DNA of 64,000 nt from Alicyclobacillus fastidiosus (GTDB taxonomy: Bacteria > Bacillota > Bacilli > Alicyclobacillales > Alicyclobacillaceae): contig NZ_CP104067.1 in NCBI RefSeq assembly GCF_026651875.1, forward strand, positions 1,860,001 to 1,924,000, given 5' to 3'. Made by a program: the position numbers and the translations under genes. The notes under the pieces are model-generated. The model was not told the origin of the DNA, did no database searches, and worked only from the letters and a program-made list of their open reading frames with translations. Positions 25,734 through 32,870 of this stretch are shown piece by piece (position 1 is the stretch's first letter; the number at the start of each line of letters is the position of its first letter).

Positions 25734-25934
25734 CTAACCCATGTTGATCGAGACTGTTTTCCTGTTAACCTTATGCCTCGCCAGCGCTCCATCCTTCGTC
25801 TTCATCCATACGCCATCAGGCTCCAGTTCCACTACTCTCATCTCATGCTCCACAGCGAATTTGTGTAATGTCACGTAATTTCCAATGAAATATCATCGTG
25901 CGAATAGTATAATTCGGGTAATGCCCTTACCCAT
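25734..25934 (-). pseudogene. Copy 3 of the decayed family, broken by one in-frame TGA
   Basis: A 67-codon frame with a start (GAGGAAAC before ATG) and a normal TAG end, interrupted only at codon 14 by TGA. The readable part is MGKGITRIILFAR, stop, then FAVEHEMRVVELEPDG and MKTKDGALARHK. It shares VELEPDG and KDGALAR with the two other copies. The single lesion suggests recent decay or, less likely, readthrough. Confidence 0.6.
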
Positions 25935-25974
25935 GTAGTTTCCTCATCTATTGGATGGGGATATTTTTTTTGCG

Positions 25975-26050
25975 CACAAAAATAGCCCACCCTGGTTCGC
26001 ATCGTTGAGAGGCGCGGTGAGCTCTGTTGAATGAATTGTATCACTTGCAC
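25975..26050. repeat. Structured repeat, copy 1 (GCGCGGTGAGCT element)
   Basis: CCACCCTGGTTCGC, a spacer, then GCGCGGTGAGCT. The same layout recurs near 26,600. The CACC and GGTG ends can pair. Could be a small hairpin element or remnant. Confidence 0.35.
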
Positions 26051-26062
26051 TTTTGTAGACAA

Positions 26063-26395
26063 TCAACGTTCAACAGTTAGCACACTGTCAACTATCCAGA
26101 TACCTTTTGGTCCTCGCTTTTCCGGTTGATATAGTTCAACGAGAAAAGTACATGGTCCATGTTTTACGCGAACAACAGCATGTGGCAATCCAGATCCTGG
26201 TTCGATGAATTGTTCAACCATGGTGTACACGTCAGTGGGACTTAGACCAAGATGTTCAGAACCAACAATTTGAGCTGTTCGTATTGGGCTTAGTCTCCAC
26301 AAATTCCTTCCCTGGTCTGCCACACTTTGTATTTTTCCGTAATCCTCTGTTGGGATTGAAACGCTTCCTAAAATGACTTCTGGACAATCAGCCAT
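26063..26395 (-). CDS. Hypothetical protein, 110 aa
   Basis: Not recognised. A soluble protein with mixed helix and strand; the centre has an amphipathic helix (LSPTDVYTMVEQFIE) and the end a beta hairpin (CTFLVELYQ, then KGIWIVDSVLTVE). I use the ATG with GAGGAG about 9 bases upstream, not the longer frame. It is read toward the broken copy near 25,800. GC content near the local average. Confidence 0.5.
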   Translation of the reverse strand: MADCPEVILGSVSIPTEDYGKIQSVADQGRNLWRLSPIRTAQIVGSEHLGLSPTDVYTMVEQFIEPGSGLPHAVVRVKHGPCTFLVELYQPEKRGPKGIWIVDSVLTVER

Positions 26396-26533
26396 AGATA
26401 ACAGTCTCCTCGTCGCAGTGAATTGCCGATTATACACATATACACAAGGAGTGACCGTTACGGGCCCGACAAACGCCTATGAAAACGACGTTTCCTCGTA
26501 ACAGGTAAAACTAAAGATGCGTGAAGCAAGACT
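26396..26533. other. Intergenic stretch without a clear gene
   Basis: Divergent region upstream of the 110-aa gene. A promoter for that gene should lie here but no convincing -35/-10 pair stands out. Confidence 0.3.
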
Positions 26534-26569
26534 AGGCCATCATCCTTCGGGATGCGGGCCTGTTTTTGT
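26534..26569 (+). terminator. Intrinsic terminator-like hairpin without a clear upstream gene
   Basis: AGGCC, CATCC-TTCG-GGATG, and GGCCT form a long stem with UUCG loop, followed by GTTTTTGTG. No gene is visible directly upstream, so a small RNA may end here. Confidence 0.6.
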
Positions 26570-26570
26570 G

Positions 26571-26650
26571 GTGTCTCTGAAAACGAAGAGTCTCACCTGG
26601 TCCGCCGTTTTTTCGACGCGCGCGGTGAGCTTCGACATTCATATTTTACC
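26571..26650. repeat. Structured repeat, copy 2 (GCGCGGTGAGCT element)
   Basis: TCACCTGGTCCGCC, spacer, then GCGCGCGGTGAGCT, closely matching the layout of the element near 26,000. Confidence 0.35.
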
Positions 26651-26696
26651 ACCGGATGGATAAGCTATAGTATCAGAGTGCTATTGCATAATGATG

Positions 26697-26743
26697 CCGC
26701 GCCCCAGTGCAACGGGTGATGACAACTAGAGGGCGCGGTTTTT
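26697..26743 (+). terminator. Long-loop terminator-like hairpin
   Basis: CCGCGCCC and GGGCGCGG form a perfect 8-bp stem with a 26-base loop, followed by TTTTTATTT. The large loop is unusual; it may be an attenuator or the end of a small RNA. Confidence 0.5.
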
Positions 26744-26924
26744 ATTTCCTTTCCCTTTCATCTCGTTCGATGCGTTCCCGGGTACGTAAAACCCAAAGCC
26801 CATATCCTACATTGAGTAAGACGCCAAATAAGCTATGGTCAAGCAGGCAAACGATTGCACATATAATACTGAGATAGATATCAAACGACATAAAACGTTT
26901 GTTTAATCGATAATAGCGTCTCAC
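26742..26924 (-). CDS. Small membrane protein, about 60 aa
   Basis: A short ORF with one or two hydrophobic stretches (FDIYLSIICAIVCLLDHSLF; VLLNVGYGLWVL) and a very basic/acidic end (RERIERDERERK). I chose a GTG with AGGTG upstream; an internal ATG would shorten it to 49 aa. No family recognised. Weak evidence that it is translated. Confidence 0.35.
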   Translation of the reverse strand: MRRYYRLNKRFMSFDIYLSIICAIVCLLDHSLFGVLLNVGYGLWVLRTRERIERDERERK

Positions 26925-27033
26925 TGTAACACCTGATTTCGCTAACTTTTTAATTTTTATATTCTCTAGGAAGCGAGCGGCGCACTGTTTATCTCCCAAG
27001 ACGAATATTCAGGGGCGCGGTTTTGTGTGTCAT

Positions 27034-27306
27034 CTAATCTTCCAGGTAAAAGTAATGCGCACCCTTACCGCTCAAACAACGTTCAATCTCCCTCTTGATA
27101 CTTGATGGGAGAAGTAACTCACATACACTTGCGGGCATCACTACATGCTTCGAATCAACTTCCAATGTGATTCGATCAACGCCGACGCTAATCAATCCTT
27201 GATACCCGAGTAGCCGTAGGATTTCACAGACATTCTGCGCTTCGTGTTCGCTGCTCCATCGGGCAGTTCGTATCTTTTCGTCGAACTCAGCTAAGCTCAC
27301 TCTCAT
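27034..27306 (-). CDS. Hypothetical protein, 90 aa
   Basis: Not recognised. A strong GAGGGAGA site lies 5 bases before ATG. The N-terminal half is helical (FDEKIRTARWSSEHEAQNVCEILRL begins at residue 8; two helices). The second half is ITLEVDSKHVVMP, then a helix IKREIERCL and an aromatic end HYFYLED. It is soluble and acidic to neutral. Stands alone; the region downstream is the AT-rich stretch near 27,000. Confidence 0.5.
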   Translation of the reverse strand: MRVSLAEFDEKIRTARWSSEHEAQNVCEILRLLGYQGLISVGVDRITLEVDSKHVVMPASVCELLLPSSIKREIERCLSGKGAHYFYLED

Positions 27307-27592
27307 TATTCTCCCTCAAAGGCCACAGTTCATCCACTGTTGTACCGAGTGCCCGATTGGGCGTTCCTCAATGTCGGAGTCTGGCCGTTCACAATTAGAC
27401 TCACAGGATTTGACGGAAATCCCGTTTGAGCCGAAAGCCATTCCTGTTTTATCCCATCACAAGCCATAGTTTCAGTTTCGTTGGGTTAGACATTCCTATC
27501 ATCCATGTGCCTATTCCACATGAACTGACATTCTATCTGCATTACGTACATCGAATCAGGTCGGGAGTTAGACGGAACCGAGACACGCGTTC

Positions 27593-27712
27593 ATGGCGGA
27601 AAAACTAATGATACGTGTGCTTAATGAGTACGTCGACCAGCACTTTGGCGATTCGGCGAGATCGGCTGCGGAGATGTTCATCAATAGGAAGCGGATGGAA
27701 AGGATGATGTAA
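27593..27712 (+). CDS. Tiny ORF before a strong terminator
   Basis: A 39-aa ORF with helix-forming, basic sequence (VDQHFGDSARSAAEMFINR) and Met-rich end. The ribosome binding site is poor (GGAACCGAGAC). The terminator 9 bases after its stop suggests a transcribed unit. It might be a remnant of a DNA-binding protein. Confidence 0.35.
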   Translation: MAEKLMIRVLNEYVDQHFGDSARSAAEMFINRKRMERMM

Positions 27713-27720
27713 TCAAATCG

Positions 27721-27756
27721 GAGCGGTGCCTCTTTAGGCTACCGCTCTTTTTTGTG
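27721..27756 (+). terminator. Intrinsic terminator
   Basis: GAGCGGT-GCC and GGC-T-ACCGCTC arms with six T; strong. Confidence 0.8.
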
Positions 27757-27809
27757 GTGTATATTGTTTCAAGAATTCTTATGCATAACCCTTTGAATGT
27801 TGATGAATG

Positions 27810-28430
27810 TTATCTTTTGATTAATTTATTTTGAGTAGAAGCAGCTGCTATTACATTTTGATTAGCTGTGAAAATTGTAATATTTGGTATGGTGCAATAA
27901 TCTCCGTCGTCCGTAATGATTTGTGAAACACCATTTTCTTCCGCCGATTGCAGAATAAATAAATCGTAACCATCCACTCTATCTGATTTCATTTGGACTA
28001 AAGCAGTATCTGTAGCCAATTCATTTATCGGCGATGCTTCAATCATTTGAGCCATAGATTTTACTTGTCCCCATGCTGTAGCGATTTCGGTAACTACACG
28101 TGTTCTTTCTTGGGGCATGTTATGCCGGAATTGTTTAGTCTTCACAGTTGAATTTGATGTCTGATTATAAATAGTCAACTCATTACGCTCAATAATGTGA
28201 GCGATTTCTGGAAATGACAAGTTGCAACGCAATAGCTTTGACTTGTTGGCTAAGCACTTTGCAATGTATCCTGGGTAGTCACTAGTTTGATACGGGATTG
28301 AACTTAGACTGGCATTACTATATGTCATCCAATACCAAACATTGGTGTCGACTAAGAAAGAATCGGAACTAGTTGGAGTATCTGAACGTAGATCCACAAC
28401 ATTAGCTCGGACAGTGTATTGAATAGCCAT
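27810..28430 (-). CDS. PIN-domain protein, probable ribonuclease of a three-gene operon
   Basis: A 206-aa protein with the PIN layout: first acidic residue Asp28 in FLVDTNVW, Glu75 in NLSFPEIAHII, and two later acidic clusters, Asp153/Asp156 (VDGYDLFIL) and Asp174/Asp175 (ITDDGDY). PIN enzymes cut RNA with Mg or Mn; many are VapC-type toxins. It is longer than VapC (about 130 aa), with an inserted Asn/Thr-rich stretch at 85-105. Its ATG overlaps the stop of the STAS-like gene (TAATG), so the two are translated together. No VapB-like antitoxin is seen next to it; the STAS/ATPase partners may take that role. Confidence 0.8.
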   Translation of the reverse strand: MAIQYTVRANVVDLRSDTPTSSDSFLVDTNVWYWMTYSNASLSSIPYQTSDYPGYIAKCLANKSKLLRCNLSFPEIAHIIERNELTIYNQTSNSTVKTKQFRHNMPQERTRVVTEIATAWGQVKSMAQMIEASPINELATDTALVQMKSDRVDGYDLFILQSAEENGVSQIITDDGDYCTIPNITIFTANQNVIAAASTQNKLIKR

Positions 28431-28774
28431 TATTGAGAATCGCCTTCTTCTGACAGAATGTCATCAAGCGTCCTTCTAAACGTTTGGTCACTGTAATATT
28501 TGTCTGAGTTTTCGAGTACTAAGGCAAATATATCCCGACCAACAGCGGATAGATTATGTACATGAACCCGATTTTCGATGTCGTGTTTGGAGAACTCTTT
28601 TCTAAGCTTACCAATGGCGGCATTAAAAAATGGGGAAGCAAAGACATTCACACCTGAAAAGTCTAAGTCGACTGCAGAGCCACTTTTTAGTTGCTCGAAC
28701 ACCATATTGTACACCCGGTCTCCATCTTCGCGAGTAATGCAGTTTTCTCCAATAAATTCACGGATTTTAAGCAT
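28430..28774 (-). CDS. STAS-like protein, DUF4325
   Basis: A 114-aa protein with the DUF4325 pattern: an N-terminal helix, then VDLDFSGVNVFASPFFNAAIG at about residues 35-55 (strand, turn, helix as in STAS domains) and a C-terminal helix pair. STAS proteins in partner-switching systems bind a GHKL kinase and are phosphorylated on a Ser or Thr at the start of the helix; here Ser47 (ASPFF) is at about that place. It is the middle gene between an ATPase and a PIN protein. Confidence 0.8.
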   Translation of the reverse strand: MLKIREFIGENCITREDGDRVYNMVFEQLKSGSAVDLDFSGVNVFASPFFNAAIGKLRKEFSKHDIENRVHVHNLSAVGRDIFALVLENSDKYYSDQTFRRTLDDILSEEGDSQ

Positions 28775-28789
28775 TATGTGGACTCCTCT

Positions 28790-29671
28790 TTAATTATTTA
28801 TCTCGGACGCAAGAACATAATACGATTCGTCACACGTTAGACTTATATCGACTAGTGATCCCTGAAATGGGACTTTGGATTGCTCGAATATATCAGGATG
28901 ATTACCGATCCGTGCATATCCATCTTGGCTAAACACCTGAAGACTTCCTTTATTGATCCTGATAAAATCCTTAAGAATTCCTAGTCCTAGACCACGCGGC
29001 CCACCTTCGTCTTCCATCTTTGTCGACGCACCTAATTGAAATGCCCACTGCAAAGCTTTAGCCCCACTTATGGAGTTCCTTTCGTGGAAGTTACGAACAC
29101 TTGTTGGGATGCCTACACCGAAGTCTACGACTGTCAGATGCAATTCATGAAGCTTTGGGTAATGCTGCCCACAACTAATTGTTCCGATTGGAGAGGCCCC
29201 ATGTTCAAAAGTGTTAGTGTAGATTTCCCACACCTTTCCAACTATCGCATTGGATAACTTCTCACTAATTTGAAGCCAGCCCCGACCCAGCCAATCTTCT
29301 CTGAGGTATGTGATTATCGCAGCCTCATTACTTATCCTATCTTCCCGATACGGTATAGAATTTCCTTCCCACGGACCAGTGCCATAACCAAACATTCCAG
29401 CGAACCCGTTTTGTAAAAGATTGGTCAAAACTCTCTTATTGACCGTAGACCATCTAAACTGCAAGTGGCATCCGTTATGTTCGGTATACCTTGCGAGCCC
29501 ACCAAGCACAGTAACGGCATAATGAGGAAGAAACCTGCACTTACTAAAATCTAGGTGTATATTTCTTTGACCGTTGGACATCGCTTGGATGATTTTTTGC
29601 TGAATGTCAAAAAGTTCGTAGAAGCCTCTAATGTGGTCATGTGGTATTGTGGGGACGTTAAATACAATCAT
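28790..29671 (-). CDS. GHKL ATPase (HATPase_c) with N-terminal STAS-like region
   Basis: A 293-aa protein. Residues about 38-70 look STAS-like (IHLDFSKCRFLPHYAVTVLG). The C-terminal half has the full ATP site: N-box E149-x3-N153-x3-H157, G1 box D183-F-G-V-G187 and a G2 box GGPRGLGLG at 223-231. No phospho-acceptor His domain, so it is an anti-sigma-type kinase or ATPase rather than a sensor histidine kinase. It is the first gene of the operon, with AAAGGGTG before its ATG. It probably acts on the STAS-like protein downstream; this is inference from partner-switch systems. Confidence 0.82.
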   Translation of the reverse strand: MIVFNVPTIPHDHIRGFYELFDIQQKIIQAMSNGQRNIHLDFSKCRFLPHYAVTVLGGLARYTEHNGCHLQFRWSTVNKRVLTNLLQNGFAGMFGYGTGPWEGNSIPYREDRISNEAAIITYLREDWLGRGWLQISEKLSNAIVGKVWEIYTNTFEHGASPIGTISCGQHYPKLHELHLTVVDFGVGIPTSVRNFHERNSISGAKALQWAFQLGASTKMEDEGGPRGLGLGILKDFIRINKGSLQVFSQDGYARIGNHPDIFEQSKVPFQGSLVDISLTCDESYYVLASEINN

Positions 29672-29868
29672 GATTTACACCCTTTGAACCAGTATTATCG
29701 GTTGATATCTCGATACCTTGCTGCTTCTGTCTAGGTGAAGATTAACGATGACCTCTCACTTGTCTTGAACGGTGGTCAGCACTTCAACCAAGCTAGTTCA
29801 CCAGTATTCTAAAACCATTTCGGAACTCGAAGATTTGCAATTGATTTGCAATCGAACAGCAGATAGAC
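29672..29868. other. Leader of the ATPase-STAS-PIN operon
   Basis: No gene. The operon's promoter must lie here, reading to the left. A short direct repeat (ATTTGCAATTGATTTGCAA) lies at about 29,833-29,851 and could be an operator. Confidence 0.35.
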
Positions 29869-29903
29869 AAAAGGGACTTCGGGAAAATCCCGAAATCCCT
29901 TGC
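29869..29903 (-). terminator. Terminator of tRNA-Leu transcript
   Basis: AAGGGA(C)TTCGGG and CCCGAA(A)TCCCTT arms; on the minus strand the hairpin is followed by TTTTG. Located 7 bases past the tRNA 3' end. Confidence 0.8.
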
Positions 29904-29909
29904 TGTGCT

Positions 29910-29996
29910 TGGTGCCGAGAACCGGACTCGAACCGGTACGGGGTTGCCCCCGGCAGATTTTAAGTCTGCTGCGTCTGCCAATTCCGCCACCCCGGC
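29910..29996 (-). tRNA. tRNA-Leu(UAA)
   Basis: An 87-nt class II tRNA read on the minus strand. The acceptor arm pairs GCCGGGG with the segment before ACCA, and CCA is encoded. The anticodon loop CTTAAAA has anticodon TAA. A long variable arm (GCCGGGGGCAACCCCGT region) marks Leu. The T-arm is GGTTCGAGTCC. Its 3' end faces the prophage cargo zone, the geometry of tRNA-targeting integrases. Confidence 0.95.
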
Positions 29997-30010
29997 GTGT
30001 AGCGTAAGTT

Positions 30011-30039
30011 ATACTAACACGGCTGGGGGAATTGGTCAA
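30011..30039 (-). promoter_or_regulatory. Promoter of tRNA-Leu
   Basis: On the minus strand TTGACC, a 17-base spacer and TAGTAT stand 15 bases before the tRNA 5' end, a sigma-A type arrangement. Confidence 0.7.
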
Positions 30040-30132
30040 TATGTAATCTCAAATACATTGAGCCACAGGCACCAATTTTTGCTGAGCATCATATATGGTC
30101 AGTAAGCAGGGTTCTGAGGCGAGGTGATTTGT

Positions 30133-30507
30133 ATGAGCACAATTCAGAAGCTAATCCAGGGTCGACGGTTGAGCACCATTCTTCTTGGGCTGTTGAGCGC
30201 CGCGAAAATCATTACGGATGCGGCGGGGTGGAACGTGATTACAAACCAGGAAATCAATGATTTGACGAATGGCGCTGCGGCGTTGATGACGGTGCTCTCT
30301 GTCGTCATGTCCCATAATAAGGGGCCGCATACATCCGGTCCGAGTGTCGGGGAGGCGGGCCCAGTGAGTGCGCCTGGTCCGCAGGCGAGCCCGAAGCCAT
30401 CAGACTCCGGTACGACAGATGCCGGAGGAGCGGGGACCGCACGAATTGTAGTTGGGGGGCGTATTTGTGACCCAAACGGTCCGACGAGACTCGTTGGTAA
30501 GCGGTGA
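30133..30507 (+). CDS. Small holin-like membrane protein with Pro/Gly-rich tail
   Basis: A 124-aa protein. Residues about 12-60 form two hydrophobic stretches around a polar turn (LSTILLGLLSAAKIITDAAG; GAAALMTVLSVVMSH), similar to small phage holins. After residue 65 the chain is Ser/Pro/Gly-rich and ends in TRLVGKR. GAGGTG precedes ATG. It stands alone beyond the tRNA gene, so it may be a leftover of an earlier phage or a host protein. The phage link is inference. Confidence 0.5.
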   Translation: MSTIQKLIQGRRLSTILLGLLSAAKIITDAAGWNVITNQEINDLTNGAAALMTVLSVVMSHNKGPHTSGPSVGEAGPVSAPGPQASPKPSDSGTTDAGGAGTARIVVGGRICDPNGPTRLVGKR

Positions 30508-30682
30508 GCGATACAGATGAATTGAGGAATGGTGAGGGCGGCCAATTACACTGTGATCGACAGATTCAGCGTATTGGCTGTTCTAGATCTTCATCGCTCT
30601 AGGATGATGGAGTTCACTTTGGTTGGTCCGTTGCGAGGTTCGTGGTATCATCATGCGGGAAAGATGGCTCGGCTAAGTGCGT

Positions 30683-30710
30683 GGGGCGCTCTTCGGAGCG
30701 CTTTTTTCGT
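30683..30710 (+). terminator. Intrinsic terminator
   Basis: GCGCTC-TTCG-GAGCGC with six T, preceding the thioesterase gene. Confidence 0.85.
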
Positions 30711-30787
30711 CTCGGGCGATGGACTTGGGGAGGATTGGTAATCATCCGATCCTTTACCGCCCGCGACCAGAGTTGGGGAGGAATATC

Positions 30788-31222
30788 ATGACGACTGCGG
30801 TAGAAACGAAGCTGGAAGTGCGGTGGGGGGAGTGCGATCCCGCTGGGATCGTCTATCATCCCGCCTATATTGACTGGTTTTCGGTCGCCAGAATGCACTT
30901 CTTGTCTGCGTATGGAGTACAGTATATGGAGAGTTTTCAGGATGGGCAGATTCAAGTTGTCGTCACGGACGTAACTTGCAAGTATGTCAAGGCGCTCCGC
31001 GCCGAGGAGCAGATAGTGGTCGTAGCCCGACTGGTGGAGATTTCGCGTGCGCGCATGAAGTTCGCCTACGAGGTTTTAGATGATTCAGGCGCGACTTGTG
31101 CGAAAGGGTATACGCGACACGCCTTTGTCGGGCACGGCACGATGCGGCCTGTGAACTTGCAGAGAGCGGCACCCGAGCTGTGGGAGAAGTTGACCGTCTT
31201 GCCGTTGTCTCGAGAGGAATAA
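30788..31222 (+). CDS. Acyl-CoA thioesterase, 4HBT hotdog fold
   Basis: A 144-aa hotdog thioesterase of the 4-hydroxybenzoyl-CoA thioesterase/YbgC group. The signature WGECDPAGIVYHPAYIDWF carries the catalytic Asp17 and its His24 neighbour. Later strands are typical (TCKYVKALRAEEQIVV). It hydrolyses acyl-CoA thioesters; the substrate cannot be told. GGGGAGG is 5-8 bases upstream. Stands alone after a terminator. Confidence 0.85.
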   Translation: MTTAVETKLEVRWGECDPAGIVYHPAYIDWFSVARMHFLSAYGVQYMESFQDGQIQVVVTDVTCKYVKALRAEEQIVVVARLVEISRARMKFAYEVLDDSGATCAKGYTRHAFVGHGTMRPVNLQRAAPELWEKLTVLPLSREE

Positions 31223-31368
31223 ATATGACTTCATCGTAACGCGTGCCTACACCGTTTGTCGCTTCGATTGTGTATGTTAGAGCAGACGGTTGTGGCACGT
31301 GGATTTTGGCTTTTTCGGGTTTATCCAACACAGACACGAAAGTGCGACACCACATGTTTGAATAAACG
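31223..31368. other. Intergenic stretch
   Basis: No gene or clear signal before the tRNA-like element. Confidence 0.4.
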
Positions 31369-31434
31369 ACTGTAGCTCAGAGCGGGCCCTCCTGAACGCG
31401 GTGGGTCACAGGTGCAACTCCTGTCAGCTATACC
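31369..31434 (+). pseudogene. tRNA-like remnant
   Basis: It contains TAGCTCAG as in D-arms, but the D-loop is shortened (GCTCAGAGC). A T-arm-like ACAGG-TGCAACT-CCTGT and a 3' end with discriminator A and CCA follow. The acceptor stem does not pair well and the anticodon arm has a mismatch and a 9-base loop. It is therefore a decayed tRNA or a tRNA-like element. A small hairpin with T run (ACGCAATTTTGCGT, later GGCGTTTTTT) comes about 20-40 bases downstream. Confidence 0.35.
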
Positions 31435-31594
31435 ACGCGACACCGTCGACGCAATTTTGCGTTGGCGTTTTTTGTATTTTTGTGGAATAAAGCCGGGTAT
31501 ACGGGCCTGGCGGATTCCTCATACTGTTGCTGAATTGGATCATGTGAATGGTGGATATGGTTCAAATTGGAATGTAATACGAGAGGAAGGACTG

Positions 31595-32485
31595 GTGAAC
31601 GTGCACACACTCAACGTAACTTCCGAGAATGCGTTCCCGGCCTTAGTCGACAAGCTTTCCGCTGTCGCCGGCATTTGTCTCATCAATCTAGACCATCTCG
31701 ATCACTCCTTATCCTGTGAGTACGAGGAACAAACGGTTGAGGAACTCTGCAACACGATGACCCTGTTTCTCTTCAGCGATTGGCTATTCGCGCGACTTCA
31801 GGCGAAGCTGTCGCGGGAGTACCCGTATCTAAGCGACGATGAATTGGAGTACTTGACGCTCGTGTTCATGCATGAATTGAGATCGGATGAAGTGGTGGTC
31901 GGTGGCCGCAATTACGAGGAGTGGCTTCGCCGGACGAAGATGGGTCTGTGGCCCCTCTTAGAGGGCGGTGAAATGGTTTTCATAGAGGGGTTTGCCCGTT
32001 TTCGGCTGAAGTCGTTTCAACAGTCCATCATGGCGGTGATGCGGGAGCGCGTGCGGCAATTCATGCTCGACAGGGAGTATGAGGAGTCGGTTGCGATGCT
32101 CCGCTACATGCTCGAAACACAGCCAGAAAGCGCGCAAGAGCTTCACGTGTTCTGTGTGCCAAACCGGGTTTGGATCACCGATGCCAATGGCAGTCTCGTG
32201 CGCGATACAGAAGTGACGGAAGCCGCGTTGGCCGAGTCGGGCGGAGATCTCAACAGTGAGGATTTGGCGATGAGTATTCTGATCACGAGATCCCCTTGCC
32301 GCATCGTACTACACGACATAAACGAGAAGGCAGCGTGGCCTAGCTTTTCGGAGACGCTCCGGCGCGTCTTTGCAGAACGCGTGCGCGCGTGCTACCACTG
32401 TAGCACCTGCCAACAGCTCGAGCAGGCGCAACACGTTTTGCCTGTCGACGCGTCGAGCGACCATCGCGTGAAGCGGAACCACTGA
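31595..32485 (+). CDS. ytxC: Sporulation protein YtxC
   Basis: A 296-aa protein matching the YtxC family in length (about 280 aa) and pattern, with ELEYLTLVFMHELRSDE in the middle and a C-terminal Cys cluster (CYHCSTCQQLEQA). YtxC is made in sporulating Bacillales; its biochemical role is unknown. I place the start at the GTG preceded by GAGAGGAAGG; a second GTG two codons later is also possible. The gene precedes thrS, an order I also expect in Bacillales. Confidence 0.75.
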   Translation: MNVHTLNVTSENAFPALVDKLSAVAGICLINLDHLDHSLSCEYEEQTVEELCNTMTLFLFSDWLFARLQAKLSREYPYLSDDELEYLTLVFMHELRSDEVVVGGRNYEEWLRRTKMGLWPLLEGGEMVFIEGFARFRLKSFQQSIMAVMRERVRQFMLDREYEESVAMLRYMLETQPESAQELHVFCVPNRVWITDANGSLVRDTEVTEAALAESGGDLNSEDLAMSILITRSPCRIVLHDINEKAAWPSFSETLRRVFAERVRACYHCSTCQQLEQAQHVLPVDASSDHRVKRNH

Positions 32486-32559
32486 CGTCCACGATGTCCG
32501 CACTTGACAGCGAGGCGGATCGTGGCGTAATGTGCGATTATCAATTTGATCAACGGATG

Positions 32560-32808
32560 CAATGAGGAGAGACGCGCTCGCATCGCAGAGTGTCTAGAGA
32601 CGGACTGTCGTTTGGCTGCAAGCGGTCCGCACAAACGCTGCGAGACACCACTTTCCAAGCAGTCACTGAGGAAGCATCGCTGAAACAGTGGCCGGTACAC
32701 CCCGTTACGGTGCAATGAGCCTATCGTGGTATGTGTGTCCACGGTAGGGAAATTGGGTGGAATCACGTGACCGACGTTCTCGTCCCATAGCGGGCGGGGG
32801 CGTTTTTT
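32560..32808 (+). promoter_or_regulatory. T-box riboswitch of thrS
   Basis: The leader of thrS carries the T-box bulge sequence GGGTGGAATCACGTG, close to the consensus GGGUGGNACCGCG, then a terminator hairpin with GGGCGGGGGCGTTTTTT. An upstream long stem with GAGGAGAGACGC and a downstream ACACCACT segment could be Stem I with a Thr ACC specifier. Uncharged tRNA-Thr would favour readthrough. The specifier is a guess. Confidence 0.85.
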
Positions 32809-32870
32809 GTTTGTCCACATATACGCGAAGAAGCCCTATGCAAATTGTGAAATCGAAGGAGCGTATCAGT

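Noticed and set aside
25871..26062. 63-codon minus-strand frame ahead of the broken small gene
   Set aside because: It overlaps the pseudogene in another frame and has no ribosome binding site.
27426..27608. 60-codon + frame before the tiny ORF near 27,600
   Set aside because: No ribosome binding site and composition like non-coding DNA.
1..29910. Integrase, repressor, replication genes or a second copy of the tRNA-Leu 3' end
   Set aside because: None could be found in this part; the early phage region and the other att site must be outside the window.
31412..31594. Long upstream extension of the ytxC frame starting with MQLLSAIPRD
   Set aside because: It begins inside the tRNA-like element and runs through a hairpin with a T run; the GTG after GAGAGGAAGG is a better start.
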